Shown here: in pieces, positions 32,957 to 42,353 of the stretch
Layout: every line of letters begins with the position of its first letter
Position numbering within the stretch: the stretch's first letter is position 1
Assembly: GCA_036746315.1 (NCBI GenBank)
Contig: DAIOEK010000013.1
Location: forward strand, 1-60,414
DNA length: 60,414 bases
Direction: 5' to 3'
DNA from: DAIOEK01 sp036746315
GTDB lineage: Bacteria > Chloroflexota > Anaerolineae > Anaerolineales > Anaerolineaceae
The notes under the pieces: model-generated
The model's database searches: none
The model's input: the letters and a program-made list of their open reading frames with translations, nothing else
Told to the model about the DNA's origin: nothing
Translations under genes and position numbers: made by a program

Positions 32957-33513
32957 ATTTTTCTTGCCACAATGGATGCGACCGATTTGGGGTGACCCGC
33001 TCTCTCTTCCACCCAGCCCTCGCGGTAATCCAGAATCTGCCAGCCGGTAAAAAGCTCTCCGAGCTGCCCCGGCTTCAAGAGGCGTTGCGGGGGTGTATCG
33101 GGGTGTATAGAGAGCATATCCACGGTCAGTGTTTCCATGATGACCAACCCGCCGGGTTTCAGAAACCGATCATATTGCCGCATCAAATCCAGGTCCAGAA
33201 AAAAGAAATGGCTGATCAGGTTAAAACTGTCTGCCGCAAAGCTGAACCGGGATAAATCGCAAAGGATCACCCTTGCCTGGGGGTACAACCGTGCGGCATA
33301 CCTGGCTGCCACGGCAGAAATTTCCACACCCCACACTGTGTAACCCAGCGAAAACAGAAAGGGGAAATTCCATGCCAGCCCCATGGCAGGCTCGAAACAA
33401 ACACCGCCGCCGCGCAGCAGATCCGCATGGTCGGTCAGCCACTCCCGCGGGGGTCGCCCGGGATTTTTCAATTCCTCTCGATAACGCACATCCCAATCCA
33501 TCAGCTTCGCCAT
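32953..33513 (-). CDS. Class I SAM-dependent methyltransferase
   Basis: In this 186-residue Rossmann-fold methyltransferase the SAM region reads GGGVCFEPAMGLAWN with VWGVEIS at the end of strand 2. An acidic residue in RVILCDLSRFSF binds adenine, and DSFNLISHFFFLDLDLMRQYDRFLKPGGLVIMET gives the late strands. The N-terminus WDVRYREELKNPGRPP resembles TehB/TPMT-like enzymes. The substrate is unknown. The first glycine motif is unusual. Confidence 0.82.
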   Translation of the reverse strand: MAKLMDWDVRYREELKNPGRPPREWLTDHADLLRGGGVCFEPAMGLAWNFPFLFSLGYTVWGVEISAVAARYAARLYPQARVILCDLSRFSFAADSFNLISHFFFLDLDLMRQYDRFLKPGGLVIMETLTVDMLSIHPDTPPQRLLKPGQLGELFTGWQILDYREGWVEERAGHPKSVASIVARKI

Positions 33514-33571
33514 TTCTCCAATCTCAAAGGATTATAATAGAAACGTAACCTTATCCGGTCAGCAAACTATT

Positions 33572-34798
33572 TTGAATATACCGTCGTCCAAAGTAAACAC
33601 ATTTGCCGCATTGCGCCTGCCCAATTACCGTCTGTGGTTTTTTGGGCAGATGATCTCATTAATCGGCACCTGGATGCAGGCAACCGCCCAGGGATACCTG
33701 GTATATGAACTTACCGGCTCTGCCACCTATCTCGGATTCATTTCCTTCATCAACGGATTGCCTTCCTGGCTGTTCACCCTGTATGGCGGCGTCATCGCTG
33801 ACCGTTTCCCCCGCCGGACGTTATTGATCATCACCCAGAGCGCCATGCTGGCGCTGGCAATCATCATGTCGCTGCTGGTGTTAACCGGCTGGATCGTCCC
33901 GTGGCATATTGCCGTAATGGCATTCCTTTTGGGTGTTGCCAACGCGCTCGATGCGCCTGTCCGCCAGTCATTCGTGCGTGAACTGGTGGACCGCGAATAC
34001 ATGACCAACGCGATTGCGCTCAATTCAACCGTGTTCAACGTCGGCACCGTGTTGGGACCGGCAGTCGGCGGACTGACATATGCCGCCGTCGGTCCGGGGT
34101 GGTGCTTCGGGTTGAACGCAATTTCCTTCATGGCGGTGATATTCAACCTGGTGCGCATGAAGCTCGAACCCCTTCCACCGGTTGTGCAAAGCGGCAGCAC
34201 AATCGCCCGCTTGAAGGAAGGCTTCAGCTACGTTGCAGGTCACCGGGTGATCCGGGGCATCATCATCAACCTTGGCTTCATCAGCTTCTTTGGCTTTGGA
34301 TTGATCGCGCTGCTGCCCGCCTGGGCGGTGGAAGTGCTCCATGGCGACGTGATCACCAACGGCTGGCTGCTCTCAGCACGCGGTGGGGGCTCGTTGATCG
34401 GGGCACTCATCCTGGCTTCGCTGGGCTCCAGAAGGATTCGCGGCAAGATCTGGGCATACAGCAGTCTGTTGATCCCCTTCCTGTGGATCATATTCGCCTG
34501 GATCACCAGCACAAGTCTCTCGCTTTTCGTGATGGTATTTATCGGACTGTCCATCATCATGGCACTCAATCTATCCAACGCGATGGTGCAGATGCAAGTG
34601 GAAGATGCGCTGCGCGGGCGGGTGATGGGTATCTACACCATGGTGTTCTTCGGACTCAATCCACTGGGGTCGCTGCTTGCCGGGTATGCCGCCGATCATA
34701 TCGGCGAACAATGGACCGTGGCTTGCAGCGGCGTGATCCTGCTGCTGTCTGCCATCTTCAGCTGGATCAAGATGCCCTATGTAAGAGAGCTGGATTAA
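33572..34798 (+). CDS. MFS transporter (EntS/MFS_3-like)
   Basis: This 408-residue, 12-helix major facilitator begins FAALRLPNYRLWFFGQMISLIGTWMQATAQGYLVYELTGSA and has the cytoplasmic loop signature GGVIADRFPRRTLL and DAPVRQSFVRELVDREYMTNAIALNSTVFN. It resembles enterobactin-exporter-type drug/siderophore exporters. The start appears to be TTG at 33572; no clear ribosome-binding site is seen, and the next Met is within helix 1. A TATAAT at 33531-33536 would give a short leader. The substrate is unknown. Confidence 0.88.
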   Translation: MNIPSSKVNTFAALRLPNYRLWFFGQMISLIGTWMQATAQGYLVYELTGSATYLGFISFINGLPSWLFTLYGGVIADRFPRRTLLIITQSAMLALAIIMSLLVLTGWIVPWHIAVMAFLLGVANALDAPVRQSFVRELVDREYMTNAIALNSTVFNVGTVLGPAVGGLTYAAVGPGWCFGLNAISFMAVIFNLVRMKLEPLPPVVQSGSTIARLKEGFSYVAGHRVIRGIIINLGFISFFGFGLIALLPAWAVEVLHGDVITNGWLLSARGGGSLIGALILASLGSRRIRGKIWAYSSLLIPFLWIIFAWITSTSLSLFVMVFIGLSIIMALNLSNAMVQMQVEDALRGRVMGIYTMVFFGLNPLGSLLAGYAADHIGEQWTVACSGVILLLSAIFSWIKMPYVRELD

Positions 34799-34853
34799 AA
34801 AGCAAACTGGAACGGGACTTCCCATTCCAGCTTGTGCAAAATGCGTGAATTGA

Positions 34854-35396
34854 TTATTTGCGCCTGGGTCGCAAAGCCGGTTTGACTGCTTTTGTCTGCA
34901 CCAAAATCCCCAGAATCACCAACACGACAAATACGATCGTCTGTACACTGCTGCCGTATTTTACAAGCTCACCGCCAACCGCGGCAAGTGTGGCCGCGCC
35001 GGAAAGGGACGATAACAACACGAGGGCAAGGTCGAACGCATTGACCACCAGAAATACCCCCACCGCCCCGCCAACGATGAAGAGGACCCATTCAATGGCG
35101 CCGCCCACGGTAAACAGCAACCCCGCCAGGCTGGTGAGGGCGTATCCGCCGGCGAAGAATCCGATCACCGCCAGGATGACCATTGGCGCCGCCTGCGACA
35201 ATGCCGAGCCAATTATGCCCAAAATGATGCCGACCAGAATGAACATCAACACCCCGGCATCCGGGAACAGCAATTTGGCGGCAAAGAACCCGGCAAGAAA
35301 ACCCACCACCGCCAGGAACAGCCAAAATATCCGCCTTCCGTAGAACAAGGCGATCACGCCGCCCAATGCGCGCAAAATTATGGAAACAAGATTCAT
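34854..35396 (-). CDS. Multi-pass membrane protein, TMEM198/DUF4203-like
   Basis: This 180-residue, almost wholly hydrophobic protein has about seven glycine-rich helices (ALGGVIALFYGRRIFWLFLAVVGFLAGFFAA, then GIIGSALSQAAPMVILAVIGFFAGGYAL) and a basic tail. It resembles the DUF4203/TMEM198 group. The ATG at 35396 is preceded by an AGGAGGGCA site. The function is unknown. It is the last GC-rich gene before the AT-rich glycosyltransferase island. Confidence 0.7.
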   Translation of the reverse strand: MNLVSIILRALGGVIALFYGRRIFWLFLAVVGFLAGFFAAKLLFPDAGVLMFILVGIILGIIGSALSQAAPMVILAVIGFFAGGYALTSLAGLLFTVGGAIEWVLFIVGGAVGVFLVVNAFDLALVLLSSLSGAATLAAVGGELVKYGSSVQTIVFVVLVILGILVQTKAVKPALRPRRK

Positions 35397-35504
35397 GATT
35401 GCCCTCCTGTGATTAGCAACTGAATGAGCTTCTGACAAAACCAAATGTATTGTAAATTAAGAGGCTTATGGATGTAAAGATGATGTGGAATGACGCGGTG
35501 ACAA

Positions 35505-36983
35505 CTAGTACTTGAAAAGCCATTGATATTTTCGAAAATCGACGTTTCGGGCAAGATATTGTTCGAGGATGACATCGCTGGGGATATTGTTGAAGGACTT
35601 GAACAGGTTCGGCTCATATACGGAAACATTATGCTCGTGGCTGCGATACGCAAGAAAAGTTTTATTTGCCGAATCTACTACACGATAAATACCATTCACA
35701 CTTCCAACACAAAGATACACAAGAATTACTCCAATTTGAAGTTTACTGGTAATGGTTTTTTCTCTTCCCCAAAGATCGGAAAGTGTTTTTATAGTGAATA
35801 TAGCCAGTAAAGCTATGAGTGGAGTAGATACTTTCATCGCAAAATCATTAAAAACGCCAGCACGATATAACGGAAGCAAGAGAAGTGTAATAATTACAAT
35901 TGAAAGCATAGGTAAGCTCTTATTAGCCCGATTCTTCCACAATAAAAATGTGCTTAACGGTAAGAATTCAATCACGATAAATATGAAGTAATATTTAAAC
36001 CAGTTCTTGTCAAAATTCCATACCCAACCCGAACCGTGCACCGAATTGGCATTAATCAGATAATAATACAAGACGACCCCGATTATCATCACAGTCGGAA
36101 TTATGTTCGTGAGGGTAAAGACTTTACGTTTTGCTAGAAAATCACGCGCTGTCAAAAATATCACGATTGGAGATAAACCAATGAACACCCAAGGAGACCA
36201 CAAAATACAGATAGCCCAAATAAATAGCCGGTAAGTATTTCCGGTGTTATTCTCCCAATCACGCAGAAACATGGATGTGATCAACCAAGCTGGAATTGCC
36301 TGTTGTGGAACCCAATACAGAGTTTCTGTAATTCCCTGATAAATAAAAAGAGGATTCCAAGATTCCAAGCTTGATAATGGTAATAATCGCCCATTCAATA
36401 TTAAAGACCCAAAAACATCAAGACCAGAGAACAAGATAAATGATAATACTGATAATATTGGGGGGAGTTTTCGCGATAGTTGTCTGATATTGTAAAAGAT
36501 TAATGATAGACCAAATAAAGCATATGCAAATTCAAAAATACTTGCAAAACGCTCTCCCAAAAGCTTACCAGCCAATCCACCTGGCAGGTAGTAGGCTATG
36601 TAATATATTAGAATAATTGCTTTACTTTTAGTGATGTGTTGGATTATGGGCCAATTTTGATTGCTCAAGTGGGCAAAAATCAAATTGTGCTTTTTGTAAT
36701 CAGGTAACTGATATGATAAGTGGCCAATGCCAGAAAGAAACAACCAAATCACCAAAATGCCGACAATTGGCAACCATACTTTCCACGCAAATGAACTTGT
36801 CAAGTTGAATGCAGTCCAGCCAGAATATTCCCTGAATATAAGATATAGTGTAATTCCAAGAACGACCACGAATATGATTGCCCAATATAAACGAAGCCAA
36901 CCAATAAAAAATAGCAAAATAGGGAAAAGCAAATATATTATAGAAAGCCTACTGACCCCATTATTACAATCTTTATAATCCAT
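35505..36983 (-). CDS. Polytopic membrane protein, glycosyltransferase-like (paralogue of 42354-43883)
   Basis: This protein of about 492 residues has 11 or more helices. A luminal-type segment reads GIGHLSYQLPDYKKHNLIFAHLSNQNWPIIQ, followed by YYLPGGLAGKLLG and later YQGITETLYWVPQQAIPAWLITSMFLRDW. These are shared almost word for word with the protein at 42354-43883. The pattern suits the GT-C type of polyprenyl-phosphate-sugar transferases, but a DXD-like catalytic pair is not obvious. ATG 36983 follows AGGGG. The DNA is strongly AT-rich compared with genes on the left. The donor and acceptor are unknown; assembly of surface glycans is inference. Confidence 0.65.
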   Translation of the reverse strand: MDYKDCNNGVSRLSIIYLLFPILLFFIGWLRLYWAIIFVVVLGITLYLIFREYSGWTAFNLTSSFAWKVWLPIVGILVIWLFLSGIGHLSYQLPDYKKHNLIFAHLSNQNWPIIQHITKSKAIILIYYIAYYLPGGLAGKLLGERFASIFEFAYALFGLSLIFYNIRQLSRKLPPILSVLSFILFSGLDVFGSLILNGRLLPLSSLESWNPLFIYQGITETLYWVPQQAIPAWLITSMFLRDWENNTGNTYRLFIWAICILWSPWVFIGLSPIVIFLTARDFLAKRKVFTLTNIIPTVMIIGVVLYYYLINANSVHGSGWVWNFDKNWFKYYFIFIVIEFLPLSTFLLWKNRANKSLPMLSIVIITLLLLPLYRAGVFNDFAMKVSTPLIALLAIFTIKTLSDLWGREKTITSKLQIGVILVYLCVGSVNGIYRVVDSANKTFLAYRSHEHNVSVYEPNLFKSFNNIPSDVILEQYLARNVDFRKYQWLFKY

Positions 36984-37029
36984 TTGCTTTTCCCCTATGA
37001 CAAAATTACAAGCTTCTGTAACCAATTTA

Positions 37030-38976
37030 TTAATTTCCGATAAAATGAGGGGTTGAGGTTAAAACTAAAAAAAATGGTTCACCATGGACAATTAAATAAG
37101 GATCATACTTTGTTATTCGATTTTGATTATCCATAATAATTGCACATGGTTTAAAAGAATGATCTTGCAATACTTTAGACTCATTTCTTACACGAATATG
37201 TTCTATACGCCCAGACCAACCACTTTCTTTTAATAGAACCCACCAAGGATATTCCCATTTATCACTTTCGTAATCCAAGCCCACATCATAACAACTACTG
37301 TCGGAAATCGCTTTTGAGATGGAAGAAAAAGTTTGAATTGTTTCGGGAGATCGAAAAATAAAGTATTGCAAACTTCGATATTCTATTGAGCTTTTCATTC
37401 GTGAAAAATTGAAGGGATGTATAATGTTTGCAGATGCCCAAACAAACGCCAACACTAGAAGAAATACTACAATAAAGCGGGCAAAGTGAGACCAAATTCG
37501 TGATAAAGTCAAAAAAATGATCGGGGAAAAAAGAATAAACAACGGCAATTGTAAACGTGAACTCCAAATTTGATACCGAAGATAGATATTAAAAAACAGA
37601 ATGCACATGAGTAGAATTACCAGATATTCGATTTGAATTCTTGAATCCTTGTAAAAAGGCAAAACAAAAATACAAAATACACAGAAAATCAAGTGCAATG
37701 GATTCCCGGCAAAATCTTCATCAAATGATTTGAATAATTCCAAGCCTTGAAACACATCATATTTTTCCAAAGTTGTGCCTTCATCAATGGGTGATGCACC
37801 GGATACCGAATAAACCTGTTTCAAGAAAACTAATATACCGTTGGGTCTTTTATCCGGGTATGTATTAAATGTAAAATTTACTGCTGTATTTCGGATGGCG
37901 TTCAAAAATAGTGTGCGTGGAGTAAATTCGCTATTGTGGTAATAATCCGTCTCACCTAAAAACGAGCCCAATATCTGTGCATTCCGAACGAAAAACGGCA
38001 AATTGATCAGCAATGCAATCACGGGGATTAGTAACCCCAAAAATATGTGTCGCTTTGGTCCAATAACTAAACGATATGCAACCCATAAACAGACCGGAAA
38101 AGCATAAATAAAGCCAGTCGCCTTGGTAAGCAGAGTTAAACCCAGTGCAGCACCGGAAAAAATATATAGAATCCAATATTGTCGCTGATCCACTAATTCC
38201 ATTGCCAGGGCAGTAAAACTTGTTATCCAAAAGGAGAGCACCAAACCATTCTGGCAATTAACAGATTGCATGACCGCCATTGGAATTGACACACAAAACG
38301 CAATGGACATTAACTGAATTTCGAATGATGCTCCAAGTTTTTTTGCGATATAACTGACTGCTATCGCACAACCAACCAGGCTAAAGAATTGAACAAGGTT
38401 GATCATTTGATCTTGCCCGGTGAGCATGAAAATGTTGGCGTAGACATACTCAGTCATGGGCTGCATTTGAAATTGTCGGGAAATATTCGTTGGGTAAGGC
38501 GCGACAGATGCGTTTTGAATCCAGTGCATAGCCCTGGGCAAATGGTAGACCATGGAATCGCCATTTGTCGGCGGGTAAATATATGCGGCAGTGAATAATA
38601 TAATGAAAAGAAAAGAGAGCAAAACAATTAACAAAAATTGAAAGCGGGAATATCTAATAGTTAACGTGGTAACAATTCTCTTTAGGATATTTTTATATCT
38701 ATTTGGCTTTTTTAGGAAGATATAAATATTCAGCGTCAAAGCAATTAAGAAAAAAAATAGCCATAGAAACGACAAAAATGAATACCGAAACTGGCGAATT
38801 TTTGATAGCAATTCCGTAAAGAAGACCAGTGTGGTCCCTAGAATTACTGCGGCCATAAGCAAGTTGACACGCAAACTACGAATTTTTAGCGTAATCGAGT
38901 AAAAGTTTATAGTGCTAAAAACTAGAAGAAAGGTAAAGCCAAAAAATATTAAGAGATATATGGGGCGAATCACCAC
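37030..38976 (-). CDS. GT39/ArnT-like membrane glycosyltransferase
   Basis: This 648-residue protein has about 12 helices and a soluble C-terminal part of about 130 residues. The first external loop reads YPPTNGDSMVYHLPRAMHWIQNASVAPYPTN, with an Asp and an Arg/His pattern like the catalytic loop of PMT/ArnT enzymes, followed by QMQPMTEYVYANIFMLTG. Such enzymes move a sugar from a polyprenyl-phosphate carrier to protein or lipid outside the membrane. The likely start is a GTG preceded by GGAGG. Its stop lies 46 bases before the start of the neighbouring glycosyltransferase-like gene, in the same direction. Confidence 0.7.
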   Translation of the reverse strand: MVIRPIYLLIFFGFTFLLVFSTINFYSITLKIRSLRVNLLMAAVILGTTLVFFTELLSKIRQFRYSFLSFLWLFFFLIALTLNIYIFLKKPNRYKNILKRIVTTLTIRYSRFQFLLIVLLSFLFIILFTAAYIYPPTNGDSMVYHLPRAMHWIQNASVAPYPTNISRQFQMQPMTEYVYANIFMLTGQDQMINLVQFFSLVGCAIAVSYIAKKLGASFEIQLMSIAFCVSIPMAVMQSVNCQNGLVLSFWITSFTALAMELVDQRQYWILYIFSGAALGLTLLTKATGFIYAFPVCLWVAYRLVIGPKRHIFLGLLIPVIALLINLPFFVRNAQILGSFLGETDYYHNSEFTPRTLFLNAIRNTAVNFTFNTYPDKRPNGILVFLKQVYSVSGASPIDEGTTLEKYDVFQGLELFKSFDEDFAGNPLHLIFCVFCIFVLPFYKDSRIQIEYLVILLMCILFFNIYLRYQIWSSRLQLPLFILFSPIIFLTLSRIWSHFARFIVVFLLVLAFVWASANIIHPFNFSRMKSSIEYRSLQYFIFRSPETIQTFSSISKAISDSSCYDVGLDYESDKWEYPWWVLLKESGWSGRIEHIRVRNESKVLQDHSFKPCAIIMDNQNRITKYDPYLIVHGEPFFLVLTSTPHFIGN

Positions 38977-38983
38977 TCCTCCA

Positions 38984-39009
38984 ATACTATAAAATATGTA
39001 TAGTATAAT
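38984..39009. promoter_or_regulatory. Divergent promoter region with inverted repeat inside the AT-rich island
   Basis: ATACTAT (38984-38990) and ATAGTAT (39000-39006) are reverse complements. A perfect TATAAT (39004-39009) would serve the plus-strand gene at 39041, with transcription beginning about 25 bases before its ATG. No good -35 is visible. Confidence 0.45.
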
Positions 39010-39040
39010 CTAGCAATCCGTAACATGGGGGGATTCATTC

Positions 39041-40573
39041 ATGAAAATACACCACAGTAAACGAATTCTTCTTAGTCTGTTTCTTCTGTTATCTATAGCT
39101 TTTTCTATCTTCATTCATCTCAAGCTAATTAATAATGCTCAAGATGATGCTTTTATTCACATTAGAATCGCTGAAAACTTCGAGAGGTACAACAAACTTT
39201 ACTTTAATGCAGAAGAAAAGGTTTATTCGACATCCTCGGTGATTTGGACATTGTTTTTAGGCACATTATTCAAAATCTTGCCATCCACTCCACAAACTGT
39301 TGCCAAAATCAATGCAATTTGCCTTGTAATAGGTGGAGGAATATTCACCTACGTTTTCCTAAAAATCATCAACAAGACTTTATACTCCTGGTATTCGCTA
39401 TTCTATTTTATCGGATATATAGCAATCTTATTTGTTCCAAGCTATGGATTAATGGAAACGCCTTTTGTTTTTATGATCTTAGGAATTGGAATATTATTAT
39501 TTATAAAAGAATCAAATTACCAATTTCTTATTTTCAGTATTTTGCCTTTTCTGAGAGCTGAATTTATTATTTTTTCGATTTTGCTGTATCTCTACCATTT
39601 TATTTATCATCGGCAGAATTTTTATAAATTCTTTTTCATTTCCCTATTAAGCGCTACCCCAATAATTGGCTTTATTTTTTTACAATATGGGACATTGATA
39701 CCCAATACGATTCATGCAAAATCAGTAACTTTCGATAGTGCACCTTTAAGCAATGCCTTAGATATTGTACAAACACTTATTCCAATTAATCTTTCAGCAC
39801 TTCCGCTTGAAGTAATTGGCATTCTAACAGTTGGCATTATTATTTATTTTATAATAAATAAATTTCAACATTTTCGACAATACAAAGAAATTAATGCTAC
39901 TCAAGAATATCACTTGGATTTAATGTTTTTTATCGCAGCCGGGACAATTACCTTATTATATATTTTTGGCAGGAACAAACTTTTTCATTGGTATACACCA
40001 AACTATGTACTGCCACTGTATACCGTATTATTTATTTATTTTGCAAACAACAAAAATCGCTTAATTGAATTTGCTATTATTGCAATCATTATTTCGCCAA
40101 CGCTAAATTTAGTAAAAGTTATAGATAAGGCAACTTGGTCAAATAAACTACCGAGTTTGTCAGCAGCAGAAACCAGGGGAACTAATTATGTAAATATTGG
40201 AAGATGGCTCAGAAAAAAATATCCGAATGCCAAGTTAATGACATCGGAAATTGGTGGGCTTGGCTATGGCTTCAAAGGTTATATTTATGATGCTGGAGGT
40301 TTAGCTTCCCCGGAAGCCATTAATTATCACCCGGTCAGTTATCCAGGACAACTCAGGGTAGGCATACCTCTTGAATATATTCTGGCCAAAGACCCTGATA
40401 TAATTATTTCGCTTGATGGCTTTATTGTCGAATTTATGGCAAGTGATTTGGTCAACAATTACATGTTGATAAAGAAGCCAGCATTATTACAAAATGATTG
40501 CAAATTGTTTGATAATGTTTTTGGTAGTAAATACGTGTACATTTATGTTAGGAAAGATATTTATAATGAATGA
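39041..40573 (+). CDS. Membrane glycosyltransferase-like protein (DDAFI family)
   Basis: This 510-residue polytopic protein has NAQDDAFIHIRIAENFERYNKLYFNAEEKVYSTSSVIW after its first helix. That arrangement of a DD pair, an Arg-containing helix and a VYSTSS loop occurs in bacterial GT-C mannosyl/arabinosyltransferase-like proteins. About 11 helices and a soluble C-terminal region of about 150 residues (SEIGGLGYGFKGYIYDAGGLASPEAI, then DPDIIISLDGF) complete it. It is the only plus-strand gene of the island. The acceptor is unknown. Confidence 0.68.
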   Translation: MKIHHSKRILLSLFLLLSIAFSIFIHLKLINNAQDDAFIHIRIAENFERYNKLYFNAEEKVYSTSSVIWTLFLGTLFKILPSTPQTVAKINAICLVIGGGIFTYVFLKIINKTLYSWYSLFYFIGYIAILFVPSYGLMETPFVFMILGIGILLFIKESNYQFLIFSILPFLRAEFIIFSILLYLYHFIYHRQNFYKFFFISLLSATPIIGFIFLQYGTLIPNTIHAKSVTFDSAPLSNALDIVQTLIPINLSALPLEVIGILTVGIIIYFIINKFQHFRQYKEINATQEYHLDLMFFIAAGTITLLYIFGRNKLFHWYTPNYVLPLYTVLFIYFANNKNRLIEFAIIAIIISPTLNLVKVIDKATWSNKLPSLSAAETRGTNYVNIGRWLRKKYPNAKLMTSEIGGLGYGFKGYIYDAGGLASPEAINYHPVSYPGQLRVGIPLEYILAKDPDIIISLDGFIVEFMASDLVNNYMLIKKPALLQNDCKLFDNVFGSKYVYIYVRKDIYNE

Positions 40574-40606
40574 TTTCGTTTCCATTGAGGCTTCATTTTA
40601 TAACTT

Positions 40607-42115
40607 TTAATTGTTCAATCTTTTTGCATAATATAGATTGTTAGACTTTCTTTGCCAACCCGTAACCGGGAAAACCATATTAGCATCACTAAACATTTTT
40701 CCCTTCTTCGCATAATATTCATCAATATTGCTGCAACAGTAATTCCAAGTAGGATCCAGCATTATCAAATCAAATATTTGATTGGATATTGCATCATGCA
40801 TGTTGTCAATTAAAACAGCTTTCTCTCCATCATTTCTGTTACCACGTAAAATATCCCAAATTGCCGACTGATGTGCATAAGTATTTTTACCTGCCTGAGC
40901 CGCAATATAGCCATATTCAGGTAAGTACACTTCACCTTTTACTTTATATATCTTTTCTAATAATTGATAATTTCTATTGAAATCAGTTGTTGAAGGTATT
41001 TGATTTGTTGGATTGTAGAACAATAGAACAAATTGCAATATACATAACAAATAAAGACTAGTTTGTTTATATTTTAGGTGTTCATTCCTACCGGCAAAAT
41101 AATTGTCAGCTATTTTATTAAATCCAATTCCAAAAGTCACAGATAATATTGCATATAATGGCAGCAAGACATTATTGTATCCCCCAATTTTTGCCCTCGT
41201 GAAAAATGCTCCTAGTAATACACCTCCAACAATTAATATCCATTGAAGAAATTCCAATTTATCAACCCGCCAAAAATAAGTAAACAAATAGAAAGTAACT
41301 ATCGTGAAAATTGGTAGCGGGACTATCAGATCAGTAAACCAAAAACCAAGAAGTGAATCTTTTATCCATTCTGTTTGAGAAAACAATAGCTTACAAACAT
41401 AAAAAGTATACCAACCATCAGTACTTTGTTCGAAAATAATTGTTGAAATAAGGATTATAGTCATTCCGCTTATAAACGAAATTAATGCATACCGCCAATT
41501 TTTTACCAGCAGTAAAATCAGTAATGGAATGACGATAACTAGTCCAGTTTGTTTAGTTAGTATTGACAAGGAAAAACAAATTCCAATTAGCACTGATTGT
41601 ATTGAATTGCGTACATTAATGACAAAATAAATAGTTACTAGAATAAAAAAAAGAAATAAGGAATCTACTCGCCCGATATCTAACCAATTACCAGAAATAT
41701 CGTATGTTGCTGCAAACATACCTACAGCAAGAATACTTACCCAATGCGTTTTTGTTTTATTAAAAACAATCAAATAAATTACATAGAATGAAAGCACTGA
41801 AGCTACGAATGAAACCACTCTCAAAGGCAAGTAACCAGTACCAATAACTTTAGCCACTAATGCTGAAAGATAAAAAAATACAGGTGGGTACAAAAACGGT
41901 ACGTACTCAATTGATGGAGAGACATAAATACTCTTACCTTCGACGACTCTATTTACCACCTCAACCATTCCCCCTTCAATCCACTCCAGATCAAATGGGT
42001 AGTCTATTCTTTTATAAACAATAAAAAAATATATAACAATGAAAAATATCGCAATCAACACACATAAACAATGCAGAAGAATATTTATTGTTATTGTATT
42101 TTTTTTGTCGATCAT
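40607..42115 (-). CDS. GT39-like membrane glycosyltransferase
   Basis: This 502-residue protein has about 11 helices. The first external loop, YPFDLEWIEGGMVEVVNRVVEGKSIYVSPSIEYVPFLYPPVFFYLSALVAKVIG, fits the acidic catalytic loop and YPP element of PMT_2-type transferases. The start codon lies immediately beside the 69-bp UroD remnant, so the GGGAAG that serves as a ribosome-binding site comes from the old 3' end of that gene. The DNA is very AT-rich. Confidence 0.7.
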   Translation of the reverse strand: MIDKKNTITINILLHCLCVLIAIFFIVIYFFIVYKRIDYPFDLEWIEGGMVEVVNRVVEGKSIYVSPSIEYVPFLYPPVFFYLSALVAKVIGTGYLPLRVVSFVASVLSFYVIYLIVFNKTKTHWVSILAVGMFAATYDISGNWLDIGRVDSLFLFFILVTIYFVINVRNSIQSVLIGICFSLSILTKQTGLVIVIPLLILLLVKNWRYALISFISGMTIILISTIIFEQSTDGWYTFYVCKLLFSQTEWIKDSLLGFWFTDLIVPLPIFTIVTFYLFTYFWRVDKLEFLQWILIVGGVLLGAFFTRAKIGGYNNVLLPLYAILSVTFGIGFNKIADNYFAGRNEHLKYKQTSLYLLCILQFVLLFYNPTNQIPSTTDFNRNYQLLEKIYKVKGEVYLPEYGYIAAQAGKNTYAHQSAIWDILRGNRNDGEKAVLIDNMHDAISNQIFDLIMLDPTWNYCCSNIDEYYAKKGKMFSDANMVFPVTGWQRKSNNLYYAKRLNN

Positions 42116-42117
42116 AC

Positions 42118-42186
42118 ATACTTCCCGAATTCACGGGCGAAGCGGAAGAGGGCAACTACGCTCTCGGGGGGGGATATCGGGCTGCA
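42118..42186 (-). pseudogene. Remnant of UroD-like gene 3' end (partial duplicate of 43932-43999)
   Basis: These 69 bases match the last coding bases of the intact UroD-like gene at 43929 with two substitutions and one extra G in a G-run. The extra G puts the remnant out of frame. Similarity stops abruptly on both sides: at the start codon of the 40607 glycosyltransferase on one side and at 42187 on the other. The remaining 167 bases up to 42353 hold nothing I can recognise. Confidence 0.9.
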
Positions 42187-42353
42187 ATTCCCTACACAGG
42201 TGTTCCCCAATCATGCTTTAAGGACATCCAACATCCCTTAAGAATGAAAGTGAGTTAATTCTACTGCATAGTGGAAAATTTTTTCGCTTTATAAGCTGCG
42301 AACCATAAGCATTATACCCTTGATCCGAGACGCAAAACGGACTGAAGACTAAC

